From positions 124,001 to 188,000 of the forward strand of contig JABTTW010000001.1 in assembly GCA_015075745.1 (NCBI GenBank): a DNA stretch of 64,000 nucleotides. The letters are read 5' to 3'. A program made the position numbers and the translations under genes. Below the pieces are notes generated by a model. The model saw nothing but the letters and a program-made list of their open reading frames with translations. It had not been told where the DNA came from and made no database searches. This document shows positions 8,893 through 20,973 of the stretch, one piece after another; position 1 is the stretch's first letter, and each line of letters begins with the position of its first letter. The DNA is from Planctomycetia bacterium (lineage in GTDB: Bacteria; Planctomycetota; Phycisphaerae; UBA1845; UTPLA1).

Positions 8893-9321
8893 TCACTCGA
8901 TGACCACGGAGATGCCGTTCAGCTTGACTGGCGGATGCTTTGAAGGCCTGGTGACCGACGATTGACGGCTCGGGCTGCTGAACTTGAAGGTTTGATTTTC
9001 CCGGCGACTCTTGCATTGCACAATGCGGCACTTCGTCTGGGTGGCCTTTGCAAAATTCTGGAACATTCGAACGACAATCTCCAAGTCGTCCGGGTGGGCT
9101 TCCACGCGATCGAAGTGGAAGACGACGACCCTGAATAAGTCGTTCTTGAATAGTCGCTGAGTCCGCTTCAGGATGGTGCAGAACTGCCGGAGACACAGTG
9201 CATGTCCTTGAGCTTGAATCCAAAGACAACCATTGTCCCATCCGGCCACATACCATCTTTCAATCAGCCTTTGTGCAATCTCGATTTCATGACCCCGACG
9301 ATTATCAAATCTGCTGATCAT
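8893..9321 (-). CDS. small STAS-like protein, paralogue of the gene at 3170-3535
   Basis: The protein has 142 residues from the ATG at 9321, which has an AAGGGA about six bases upstream; the frame stays open to 9477 but that part has no support. It shows the same order of elements as the 3170-3535 protein: ERWY, a GCLWIQAQ strand, an ILKRTQRLFKNDLF helix, a RVVVFHFDRVEAHP strand/loop, a long helix, and TKCRIVQCK. The last 30 residues are basic and Ser/Pro rich. The fold looks like STAS, as in regulators of sigma factors, and the kinase/sigma pair lies beside it. No anti-sigma partner is visible and the function is unknown. Confidence 0.5.
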   Translation of the reverse strand: MISRFDNRRGHEIEIAQRLIERWYVAGWDNGCLWIQAQGHALCLRQFCTILKRTQRLFKNDLFRVVVFHFDRVEAHPDDLEIVVRMFQNFAKATQTKCRIVQCKSRRENQTFKFSSPSRQSSVTRPSKHPPVKLNGISVVIE

Positions 9322-9572
9322 GGCGATTCCCTTCTGTGGTCGGCAAAGAGACCTGAGAAATACGCTCGCGAGCCTTGTTTGCGTGTGCCGTTCATCCGCG
9401 ACCGCTCTCGCACAACCTGGGCGGCTATACGCTCTGAAACGAACGCGACGAAGGGGCCCTGTATCCGCAAATAACATGCGCAGGCGACCTGTCGCCTCCG
9501 CAGTTAGTCATGTTCCACAGGGCGATCCCGACTCGGGATGACGACAATTGTTCCTGGGGCCGTGGACGCTCT

Positions 9573-9935
9573 TTACGCCGAACGCTTGTCCGGTCCGTTG
9601 ATCAGGCCGAAGAGCATTTTGGCAATCGTCTCAAGCCTCTCTCGGAGAGCCAGGGCAGTTGCCTCCTCCACGAGTCCGCGCCGCCGGGCAATTTCGACGA
9701 GCGGTATGCATTCCTGCGCCGAGCCGCGAGCGATGGTGAAGAAGTTGCGACGGTCGGGCTTGGTGAAACGGCCGTTGCCCTCTGCGAGGTTGGTTGCAAT
9801 TGACAACGCGGCGCGATTTAGTTGGTCAACAAGGAAGTAGTATCCGCGAGGGAACTTCTCGGTCAGACCGGCAACCTGGTCCGCGAAGTCCACGGCCTTC
9901 TGGTACACGTCCAATTTCTCGAACATGAAGGCCAT
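9573..9935 (-). CDS. four-helix-bundle protein, S23/IVP family
   Basis: A 120-residue protein of the family first seen in 23S rRNA intervening sequences. The family pattern is clear: FEKLDVYQKAVDFADQV, FPRGYYFLVDQLNRAALSIATNLAEG, a following NFFTIARGSAQE, and a last helix. Members form pentameric four-helix bundles and include the Avd protein of diversity-generating retroelements, but no reverse transcriptase is present here. A 153-bp palindromic repeat lies 18 bases upstream of the start, and a truncated second S23 gene with its own copies of the repeat sits at 14748-14858. That recurrence suggests gene and repeat move as a unit. The biological role of free-standing S23 proteins is unknown. 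Confidence 0.85.
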   Translation of the reverse strand: MAFMFEKLDVYQKAVDFADQVAGLTEKFPRGYYFLVDQLNRAALSIATNLAEGNGRFTKPDRRNFFTIARGSAQECIPLVEIARRRGLVEEATALALRERLETIAKMLFGLINGPDKRSA

Positions 9936-9953
9936 GTGTGATATCCAAGGGGA

Positions 9954-10106
9954 ATTGAGCAGGAGAGCAGGTGAACAGGAGACCGCAGGTGACGCGTCGA
10001 CTTGGCCCGGACGCCCTTATTAGGGTTGGGGAGATTTTTCCCCTCTCCTGTTCTACTGTTCCACTTCTCACCTGCTCTATTGCCGCTACGCGGCAATCGG
10101 GGCGAC
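9954..10106. repeat. 153-bp direct repeat, copy 1, palindromic, upstream of S23 gene
   Basis: This block matches 14991-15143 at the same length with four mismatches that I can count. It starts purine-rich (ATTGAGCAGGAGAGC) and ends with its pyrimidine-rich mirror (CTCCTGTTCTAC...CACCTGCTCTAT), so it can fold into a long imperfect hairpin, and it ends with a compact hairpin GCCGC-TAC-GCGG. Its last nine bases (CGGGGCGAC) equal the 3' end of tRNA-Pro, which the other copy overlaps. Confidence 0.85.
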
Positions 10107-10250
10107 AAGACACCAGTTGAACTTTTCTTGACTGGAATCCGCGTTTTTGACCCCGCCAACGCCGTTTGGCATCTTTGAGCCGATGCAAGGACGACGTTGA
10201 CCCCTCGCGGCAGGTAGACGTCGGCATCGGCGCCCAGGAGTTGGTCATCT

Positions 10251-10880
10251 CTACGGGGCCGATGCAGCCTTGGCGATCGCTTGCTTCTGCTCCTCCGGGA
10301 TCGTTGTACCGCATTCTGGACAACGATTGGATGACAGCCCGAAGAGCGAATAACCGCACTTCTCGCAATAGGGGCCGGGATTGCGTTGTCGCATGGACCG
10401 GGCCCGTCTCTTGTATATCAAGATGAATGTCGGAGCACTGAGGACGACAGAAACAAGCCACATGGGCAACGAGATAATAGAACAGTGCAAGCGAGCCACA
10501 GTCCAAGGATCCCCGCTCATCTGCCGAAGGTCGATCTGTACAAACCGCAAGTCGATTTGACCCGTCAGGGACAAATGGCGGCTGGATCCAGGAACTTCAG
10601 GCGAAAGCTCATTAATGATCCAACCGCTTGCTGGATCCGGTGTCCAGTTTGATCGGAAATACAGCAGGAAAGTCAACTGGCCATCGATTATCTCGCCGCC
10701 GAACTCAATCCGTCGAGCTAGTTCGTAGGTTAGTTGAAGGAAATTAAGTGAACCTGAGCACAAAATGGGCGTCCCAAACCTCACAGTTTGAGAGTAACTG
10801 AACACAGCCAACGCAATTGACGCCGCCGCAATTAACCCGAAGAAAAAAATCCCGACAGTGGATACGAGCCTCCTGTAGAT
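10251..10880 (-). pseudogene. Cys-ribbon membrane protein, 5' end removed at an IS256 boundary
   Basis: The frame is open from the edge of the IS256-family copy (10880) to a stop at 10251, about 209 residues, with no start codon of its own before a TTG at 10811. The first part is a transmembrane helix (STVGIFFFGLIAAAS). A second hydrophobic segment (IISLPMWLVSVVLSAPTFILIY) precedes a C-terminal zinc ribbon, CEKCGYSLFGLSSNRCPECG, of the kind common on planctomycete membrane proteins. The missing start and the abrupt IS border show that the gene has lost its 5' end; only a few codons seem gone. A shortened protein from an internal start cannot be excluded. Confidence 0.65.
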
Positions 10881-12307
10881 GAGCTATAACCGAATTTCGT
10901 TGATGGTGGCGGGATAAAAAAAGGCGGCGTACTCTCGGGACTTGTTCGAGGTTCCGAGCCGCCCACGATGGGCAGAGGAGTACGCCGATGCAGGAGAGTA
11001 ACGAGTCGATCGAGACGATTCCAGTCCCCAGCCGAGACGTTTTGACGGAGATTCTGCGGGACGGGGCCCAACGGCTCCTGGGCCAGGCGATCGAGGCGGA
11101 GGTCGATGGCTGGATCGAAGGGCACGCCGATCTGCGCGATCCGCAAGGCCGCCGGCAGGTGGTCAAGAACGGCCATCATCCCACCCGACCCTCGTCACCG
11201 GCGTCGGGCCGGTGGAGGTGACGCAGCCGCGGGTGTGGGACCGTCGGATCGTCGGCCGCGGCGAGGCCGGCGAAGCGTTGGATGCAAATGGCCAGGCCGT
11301 GGAGCGGTTCTGTTCGTCGATTTTGCCGCCGTACCTGCGGAAGACGAAGGCCATCGAGGAGTTGATCCCTGGCTGTACCTCAAGGGCATCAGCACCGGAG
11401 ACTTCAGCGAGGCCCTGCAGGCGCTGGTCGGTCGGTCCCCAGGCGGCGGGGCTCAGCGCCACGACGATCACGCGTTTGATGACGAGTTGGCGGGACGAGT
11501 ACCAGTCATGGAATCGCCGCTCCCTGGAAGGCAAGCACTACGTGTACCTCTGGGCGGATGGGATTCACTTCAACATCCGCCTGGAGGAAGACCGGCAGTG
11601 CATTCTGGTGCTGATGGGCGCGAGGGCGGACGGCCGCAAGGAGCTGATCGCGGTGGTCGACGGCCATCGCGAGAGCGAGCAGTCGTGGTATTCGCTGCTG
11701 CTGGACTGCCAACAACGGGGCATGACGATCGACCCGAAGCTGGCCACGGCGGACGGAGCAGCTGGCTTCTGGGCGGCGCTGCCGAAGGTCTATTCGACGA
11801 CCCGGCGCGCGCTGCTGGGTGCACAAGACGGCCAACGTGTTGGACAAGATGCCCAAGCGGGTGCAGACCGGCGCGAGGCCAAGCTGCACGAGATCTGGAT
11901 GGCGCCGACGCGGGAGAATGCGAACCAGGCGTTCGATCACTTCGTGGCCCACTACGCGGCCAAATACCCCGCGCGGCCGAGTGCCTGGTGAAGGATCGCG
12001 AGGTGCTGCTGACGTTCTACGACTTCCCGGCCGAGCACTGGCGGCACCTGCGGACGACGAATCCGATCGAAAGTACGTTCGCCACGGTGCGGCTGCGTCA
12101 CCGCCGGACCAAAGGCAACGGCAGTCGGATCGCGTGTCTGGCAATGGTGTTCAAGCTGTGCGAGTCCGCCGCGAACCACTGGCGGCTGCTCAATGGCGCG
12201 ACGCTGCTTCCCGATGTCATCGCCGGTGTGAAGTTCGTCAATGGAGAAAAGGCCGAGAGAAACGCCGCCTGATTACCGCGTCATCAACGAAATTTGACCA
12301 TTACTCC
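10881..12307 (+). mobile_element. IS256-family insertion sequence, degenerate copy 1
   Basis: This segment is almost identical to the complete element at 45710-47139 but is 3 bases shorter overall. Both ends match that copy, with the inner part of the imperfect terminal repeats (AATTTCGTTGATG at the left, its inverse at the right) present. No target duplication is found: the left flank reads CTGTAGAT and the right CGGACACG. The left side abuts a beheaded Cys-ribbon gene and the right side an RHS gene tail, so host DNA next to the element was probably lost or rearranged. Confidence 0.9.
10988..12272 (+). pseudogene. IS256-family transposase, multiply frameshifted
   Basis: Compared with the intact 428-residue transposase at 45818-47104, this copy has at least six net length changes: a lost G near 11188, a lost C near 11369, a gained GGTC near 11432, two bases lost near 11805, and single losses near 11876 and 11969. 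Near 11760 there is a compensating pair of changes. Substitutions are very few (for example G for A near 11492). The reading frame is therefore broken into several pieces and no functional enzyme can be made. The pattern of indels without substitutions is unusual and could also reflect sequence errors. Confidence 0.85.
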
Positions 12308-12523
12308 CGGACACGTGCTAGTATTAACTCCAGGTGCAAAGCAACTAATGGGATGACAACTTGAGGGCACAGTGCCGTACGAACCTTGAGTAGTCTCGAT
12401 ACAACAGGTAGAAGCCCCATACCTTCCCGAAGGCCAGCCGCCAGGGGGCCCACTTTGGCAAATAGTGTCACACGTCGCTGTCAGTCCTGTTGGATCCTCT
12501 AGCGATAATGGGGACCCCCTTAA
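12308..12523 (-). pseudogene. RHS-repeat protein, most distal fragment (downstream of the IS1380 element)
   Basis: Read on the minus strand, this segment continues the RHS frame of 14116-14740 once the IS1380 element and one copy of its TTAA duplication are removed: ...DLFDYL joins RGSPLSLEDPTGL. The joined DYLRGSPLSLEDPTGL matches the end of the RHS core, where a LYxYxxxNPxxxxDPxGL pattern is expected. A Cys-rich variable tail follows (CDTICQSG, CCIETTQ, SCHPISCF). The gene is cut off at 12308 by the right end of the IS256 copy, so its true C-terminus is missing. Confidence 0.7.
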
Positions 12524-14115
12524 CCCGCATATTTCATCAGTGATCTTCGAATGGTGATGGACGGAGTTTTTCGGCTTTGTGCGTGAGCGGAGGGATGAAG
12601 GTGGAGGTTGGGGCGCGCAGAGCCCCCTTACCCCCAAGCGGTGATCAGGTTGTTTTTCGGGTCATGATGGGGCGGGCGGGATCAGGCGGAGTCGTGGAAC
12701 CAGGGATCGCCACAGGTCCTGCAGGGGGCAGCTGCTCGACAGTCGCAGTACGACGCGGCGCACGGAGACGACCACCCGCGCGGCGACCTTGAGGAGTTTC
12801 AGGCGAATGGTGTTCACCTGGGCCTCGGCCAGTTCGGTGCCGGCCAGGGCCGTGCGGCGCAGCGTTTCCACCAGGACGTAGGCCGCCGAGGACAACAGCA
12901 GCCGGAACTGATTGGCCAGGAAGGCGTGGCAACTGGTGCGATCGGCGAAGAGCCCGAGCTGCTGCTCCTTGATGCGGTTCTCCATGTCGCCGCGGGCCGT
13001 GTACAGACCGTCGTAGATATCGTTCGGCGTGCGGTCGGTCAGGTTGGTCACCACGAATCGAACGTTGGGCCCCTGAACCAGCCGCTCGGCCTTGACGATC
13101 ACGCGCGCGGGGCGATCCCAGGTCTGCGCCGCGTACTCGATCTCGTGGAAGTTCCGCACCTTCTGCTGCGTGGTGGCGAACTGGGCCTCGGCCGCCTGCA
13201 TGAAGGACTCGGCCGCTTTCTCCAGGACGGTGTTGCGGGCCAGGCCCAGCACGTACTTGACGCCGTGCCGGTCGCACCATTTCATCATTCGCCGGCGGCA
13301 GAAGCCGGAATCCCCGCGGACGATGATCCGCACCCCGGCCACGCCTGTCGCAAAGCTGCTGCACCAGCAGCTTCAGGATGGGCCAGGCGTGATGGGCCCC
13401 GTCGATGTTGCTGGGCCGCAGGTAGGAGACCAGCAGCCGCGAGCCGCAGAACACATACAGCGGTAGGAAGCAGTGGTGGTCGTAATAGCCGTGGAAGAAG
13501 CGGCCTTCCTGGTTGCCGTGGATCGGATCGTCGGTCGCGTCGAAGTCGAGGATCAATTCCTCCGGCGGCGATTCATAGGACGCGATGAACTGCTCCACCA
13601 GCACACGCGACATTCGTGCCAGGTCGCCGCGCGTGACGCGGTTCTCCAGCCGGCACAAGGTCGGACTGCTGGCCAGCGGCTCATCCGCGCTCGGCGGCCG
13701 CCCGGTCAGGACCGCCAGCACGGGATCGCTCCGCAGGGCTTGATGGTCGTTGAGATCTTCGTAGCCCATCGCAATGGCAAAGATGCGCTGGGCCAGCATG
13801 ACCCGCTGGTCATGTTGAATCCGGGCCGGATCACGCGGGTCGTTGATGACCCCGGCCAGTTGATCGACCAGGCCCAGACGCCGCTCGACCTCCCGAAGCA
13901 GCAGACCCCCGGCGTCTGAGGTGAGCGTTCCGCCTGTGAAATCGGCCACGATTTTCTTGCGGCCGAGACTGGAAAAGAACATCGGTTTGCTGTTACAGTC
14001 TGTCACGAAAAAGCCTCCCTGCCTATGGACCGGAATGTTCTTACGAAACCCCAGTCTACAGGGCTTCGAGGCTTTTTCTATTCCTATTCAACGCCGACCT
14101 GATGAAATATTCGGG
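12524..14115 (-). mobile_element. IS1380-family insertion sequence, full-length copy
   Basis: The element is 1592 bp. Its ends are inverted repeats, CCCGCATATTTCATCAG at 12524 and the inverse of CCCGAATATTTCATCAG at 14115, with one mismatch in 17. It is flanked by a 4-bp TTAA duplication (12520-12523 and 14116-14119), as expected for the family. It sits inside an RHS gene fragment. A shortened relative is at 57240-58032. Confidence 0.95.
12662..14006 (-). pseudogene. IS1380-family transposase with one frameshift
   Basis: From a GTG at 14006 the protein begins MTDCNSKPMFF, and about the first 217 residues read as an IS1380-type DDE transposase: GLLLREVERRLGL, EELILDFDATDDPIHG with the first catalytic Asp, and GYYDHHCFLPLYVF. 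The frame shifts by one base near 13353, where CAGCTTTGCG probably has one T too many. The second half (GVRIIVRGDSGFCRRRMM and on to 12662) then continues in another frame. The length of the shortened copy at 57240-58032 fits this: with the extra base removed, its deletion is a multiple of three. The enzyme is probably inactive unless frameshifting occurs. Confidence 0.85.
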
Positions 14116-14740
14116 TTAAGTAGTCAAATAAATCCATTGGACGGCGGCGCATTGATACCGCCTGAAACTCAAGCAAGCTAGCTAGTTGCTTGTCATGCTT
14201 CAACCCCAACTGCGAATGACCAGCTCTGGTTGCAAAACTCGGTTCCTTCCAATTACTTAAATATCCAGCAGGATCTCTCGTCGTCCATCTTCCCGTGACC
14301 GGATCCGCGAACCGCGCCCGGTGGTGGTTGAGCATAAGCTTGCCTTCGGTGGCGGAGCTTTCGGTGTCGAGGGCGAAGTGAGGGATGCCCTGGAACATAA
14401 AGGGATTGCCCTGGTCGCTGAAGGCCTGCCGCGGGTCGACCGGCGGGCCTGCACCGCTCCAGTCGGAGTACTTGTTGTCGTAGAGGGTTTGATCGTTTGA
14501 ATCGACGTCGCCGTCGTCGTCCATGTCTGCGCGCGGGTCCCAGATGGTGGCGTTCTTCGCCGCCGTGAAGCGCGTCGTGTCGGTCGAACTTAACTTGGTG
14601 TCGTCGTTCATGTCACCACGCCCGCAGGACTCGCGGATCCTCGGCCGGCCGTAGGAGTCGTAGGCGTACCGCTCGACGATGGCCCCGGCGCGGTCCAGGA
14701 GCAGACGCACATTATACCCTTGACATGCGAGTCGGGACAA
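14116..14740 (-). pseudogene. RHS/YD-repeat protein C-terminal fragment with dockerin-like insert
   Basis: The frame shows an RHS end: GYNVRLLLDRAGAIVERYAYDSYGRP, then NPFMFQGIPHFALDTE, LMLNHHRARFADPVTGRWTTRDPAGY. Between YGRP and the core sits a stretch with calcium-loop-like repeats (GDMNDDTKLSSTD, ADMDDDGDVDSND), as seen in planctomycete RHS proteins. The upstream part of the gene is absent: the frame runs into a truncated S23 gene near 14750. The downstream part is interrupted at 14115 by the IS1380 element and resumes at 12523. Large surface or polymorphic-toxin proteins use this architecture, but no toxin domain can be named here. Confidence 0.8.
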
Positions 14741-14747
14741 ACTGGAT

Positions 14748-14858
14748 TCAAGACGCGCCTGTGGGTGCGACGCGGACCAAGAAAGGCCTCATCGAGACGT
14801 GGTCGGCGAAGGTGACCGATTTCTGATCGACGATGAGTTTCTCGAATGCGAAGGCCAT
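14748..14858 (-). pseudogene. truncated S23/IVP-family gene start
   Basis: From an ATG at 14858 the frame reads MAFAFEKLIVDQKSVTFADHV, closely matching the first residues of the intact S23 protein (MAFMFEKLDVYQKAVDFADQV). After that the similarity ends and an unrelated tail of about 15 residues runs to a TGA at 14748. Only the first helix remains. Two copies of the palindromic repeat lie just upstream, in the same arrangement as at the intact gene. Confidence 0.75.
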
Positions 14859-14860
14859 GA

Positions 14861-14990
14861 GAGGAGAGAGTAGAGGGGAGACCGCAGGAGTCGGCAACGC
14901 CTGGGCGGCGGTCACTCCAATCGCGACCGCTACTTGCCTGCTCTACTTTCTCCTTTCTCCCTTCTCCTGCTCTATTGCCGCTACGCGGCG
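14861..14990. repeat. diverged copy of the S23-associated palindromic repeat
   Basis: This block shares the scheme of the 153-bp repeat: a purine-rich start (GAGAGGAGAGAGTAG), GGAGACCGCAGG, then a pyrimidine-rich arm and the ending TGCTCTATTGCCGCTACGCGGC. The centre differs. It is directly followed by copy 2, so two units lie head to tail. Confidence 0.65.
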
Positions 14991-15143
14991 ATTGAGCAGG
15001 AGAGCTGGTGAACAGGAGACCGCAGGTGACGAGTCGACTTGGCCCGGACGCCCTTATTAGGGTTGGGGAGATTTTTCCCCTCTCCTGTTCTACTGCTCCA
15101 CTTCTCACCTGCTCTATTGCCGCTGCGCGGCAATCGGGGCGAC
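14991..15143. repeat. 153-bp direct repeat, copy 2, overlapping the tRNA-Pro 3' end
   Basis: Same length and orientation as 9954-10106 with four mismatches that I can count. Its last ten bases are the 3' end of tRNA-Pro. On the minus strand the perfect hairpin ATTGCCGC-GCA-GCGGCAAT follows the tRNA at once, so this end of the repeat could help terminate or process the tRNA transcript. The two copies flank 4.9 kb of gene fragments and insertion sequences. Confidence 0.85.
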
Positions 15144-15208
15144 TAGATTCGAACTAGCGACCTCCTGGTCCCAAACCAGGCGCTCTAACCAGACTGAGCT
15201 ACGCCCCG
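15134..15208 (-). tRNA. tRNA-Pro (anticodon TGG)
   Basis: On the minus strand the sequence folds as a tRNA. The acceptor stem is CGGGGCG paired with CGCCCCG, followed by T8 A9 and a D arm with GCTC and GGTTAGAGC. The anticodon arm is CCTGG-TTTGGGA-CCAGG giving anticodon TGG, and the T arm carries TTCGAAT. CCA is not encoded. The 3' end lies inside a 153-bp repeat. Confidence 0.95.
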
Positions 15209-15445
15209 GGGCTTCACGTTGTCGTGATGCGAATTCATCTTAGCACGGCCGACTGCCGTCAGGAAGACCCGTCGCGGGTGCTGGAACCATTTAACTCCAA
15301 AAGACACCGGCGATTAGCCGGCGCCACACCAAACCGAACGAGTACCCCATCGCGGCGTCGCGGGCGTGGTCGTGCAAATTCGTCACGTGGCCGTCACTTT
15401 TGCGATGGGGCAAACGGCGGCACAAAAAAAGCTACTGCCTCAGCC

Positions 15446-19450
<4,005 letters not shown>

Positions 19451-19549
19451 ATGTGCACCCGGAAATATTCGGGAAGAATAGATTCAAAAAAGGCCGACGG
19501 AGAAAGTTCGAATCGATGCGGAATCGCGGAAGGGATCGTGCGAGCGCGT

Positions 19550-19984
19550 CTATGGGCCGTAGAGACCGCCGGAGCGGTAGGAGATGGAGAGCCTGCGGCG
19601 GCGGGACGCCTTGACGGAGTCGTCGATACGGGGCGAGTGTGATGCCGCGATTCGAAGCGGGACGCCTGCATCAGCGGTTCGCCGGCCCAGCCAGAGGAGC
19701 AGGGCGAGGGCGAGCGTCACGGCGCCGACGGAGCCGACGGTGATGGCGGCGTCGGCCGAAGAGACGAACTGAATGGCGGCGGGGACGCGGGCGTGGCGAT
19801 GGCTGACGCGATCGGCGGAGACGAGATCGACGCCGATCAGGGCGACGGCTCCGACGAGAACACCGGCCAGGCCGACGCAGCGCATCGACTTGTCGGGTAT
19901 CAGGCTCGTCGGGGTGGAATCCATGCCAATTCGTTTCAAGGCGGTCCTCGCGGCGGTGGTCGGTCGAGTCTTCTCAACCATCAT
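19550..19984 (-). CDS. two-helix membrane protein of unknown function
   Basis: About 144 residues if started at the ATG at 19984; starts at 19981 and 19924 are also possible. Two hydrophobic helices (CVGLAGVLVGAVALIGVDLV and ITVGSVGAVTLALALLLWLG) are joined by a basic loop with RVSHRHARVP, and the tail is Arg/Ser rich. I do not recognise a family. It lies between the Cys-ribbon membrane protein and secA on the same strand, 99 bases before secA, so a link with protein export is possible but only by position. Confidence 0.5.
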   Translation of the reverse strand: MMVEKTRPTTAARTALKRIGMDSTPTSLIPDKSMRCVGLAGVLVGAVALIGVDLVSADRVSHRHARVPAAIQFVSSADAAITVGSVGAVTLALALLLWLGRRTADAGVPLRIAASHSPRIDDSVKASRRRRLSISYRSGGLYGP

Positions 19985-20089
19985 CGACCGATGACGTCGT
20001 GATAGTCTAGCAGTCGGCTTTGACTTGGACAATGTCAAGGCTTTCCGGCTCTTAGCTCGATCCTGTGGGGCCAGTGTCGACCTGACGTC

Positions 20090-20971
20090 TCAAAGCACCG
20101 TCCAGAGCACGCCGGCGACGAGGCCGCCTAAGACCGGTGCGAAGAGCGCGGTGGCCCCGTGCATCAGGGCGAGCAGCAGGATCGCGATTCGGCGACTCGC
20201 GGATGGCGCCGTTCGCAGCTTGACGATGCCGCCGATCGTCGCGACTTGAAGCGATCCGCAACCCAGCAGAATGACGACGAACATGGTCACCATGGCCAAA
20301 GTCGGTTCGCCGCCGCTCCATTTCAGAAAGAGAAAGTAGAACGGCAACCCGGCCCCAATGAACAGCCAATGCGCCGTGGCATAGGCCGTGATGGCGTACC
20401 ACGGGCCAAATTTCAGGCTTCCGTCATAGTGTGGACAGAGCAGCCAGAGGATCGCGGCAGAGAGCAGCGTCAGGCATACGAGCACAATGAGAATGACTGC
20501 GACGGTTAGCAGGCCGATGCCGAGCACGTCGTCGACGTCCACCGTCAGCACCAGATTCTTGCCGGAGCGAGAGACGGCCGCCCCGACCAGGACAGGCAAA
20601 CAACTCAGCGCCGCCACGACCAACATGACGAGTATTTGAAACGATGCGGCGCGGGTGCGCTGCGGCTGGGCGCTGAACGCGAATGCGAATCGCCGGGCGT
20701 TGAAGAGGCAGACGGAAAGGGTGCGGCCGAATCGACGAAAGACGCTCATCGGTTCGGGGTCGTCCCAGGGTATCAGCGTGATCTGGTTGGCCTTCTGGGC
20801 CGCGAAGAGCGCCTCGCGATGAAAGATCCCCCCGCACTCGGGACAGCGCCCCGAATGAACGCCGGTGAGGTTGTAGTTGCAAAGGGGGCAGTAGATTTCT
20901 TCGTCGCTTACGGAGGGCTGCGGCCCGGCCATGGCAGTCGAATCGAGTTGCCGTCCAATGGAATCGGACAT
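20090..20971 (-). CDS. multi-TM protein with N-terminal zinc ribbon (Yip1-like layout)
   Basis: The protein has 293 residues from the ATG at 20971, which lies two bases after the ffh stop codon, so the two genes are almost certainly translationally coupled. A zinc ribbon near the start reads YCPLCNYNLTGVHSGRCPECG. The rest has about five hydrophobic helices, with WYAITAYATAHWLFIGAG and ILVMLVVAALSCLPVLVGA among them, an arrangement like Yip1-type membrane proteins. The same ribbon pattern is at the C-terminus of the broken gene at 10251-10880. The function is unknown; coupling to ffh suggests a role near the membrane-insertion machinery (inference). Confidence 0.8.
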   Translation of the reverse strand: MSDSIGRQLDSTAMAGPQPSVSDEEIYCPLCNYNLTGVHSGRCPECGGIFHREALFAAQKANQITLIPWDDPEPMSVFRRFGRTLSVCLFNARRFAFAFSAQPQRTRAASFQILVMLVVAALSCLPVLVGAAVSRSGKNLVLTVDVDDVLGIGLLTVAVILIVLVCLTLLSAAILWLLCPHYDGSLKFGPWYAITAYATAHWLFIGAGLPFYFLFLKWSGGEPTLAMVTMFVVILLGCGSLQVATIGGIVKLRTAPSASRRIAILLLALMHGATALFAPVLGGLVAGVLWTVL

Positions 20972-20973
20972 TG

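Noticed and set aside
9573..9935. Diversity-generating retroelement accessory gene (Avd is an S23-family relative)
   Set aside because: No reverse transcriptase and no template/variable repeat pair with adenine-biased differences is present; the 153-bp repeats differ at a mix of bases and are palindromic.
10107..10250. Another RHS fragment between repeat copy 1 and the Cys-ribbon gene
   Set aside because: One frame reads GADADVYLPRGVNVVLA, but it is too short and has no RHS motif.
15345..15410. Inverted repeat CCCCATCGC...GCGATGGGG after secA
   Set aside because: Perfect 9-bp arms but a 48-base loop and no T-run; not convincing as a terminator.
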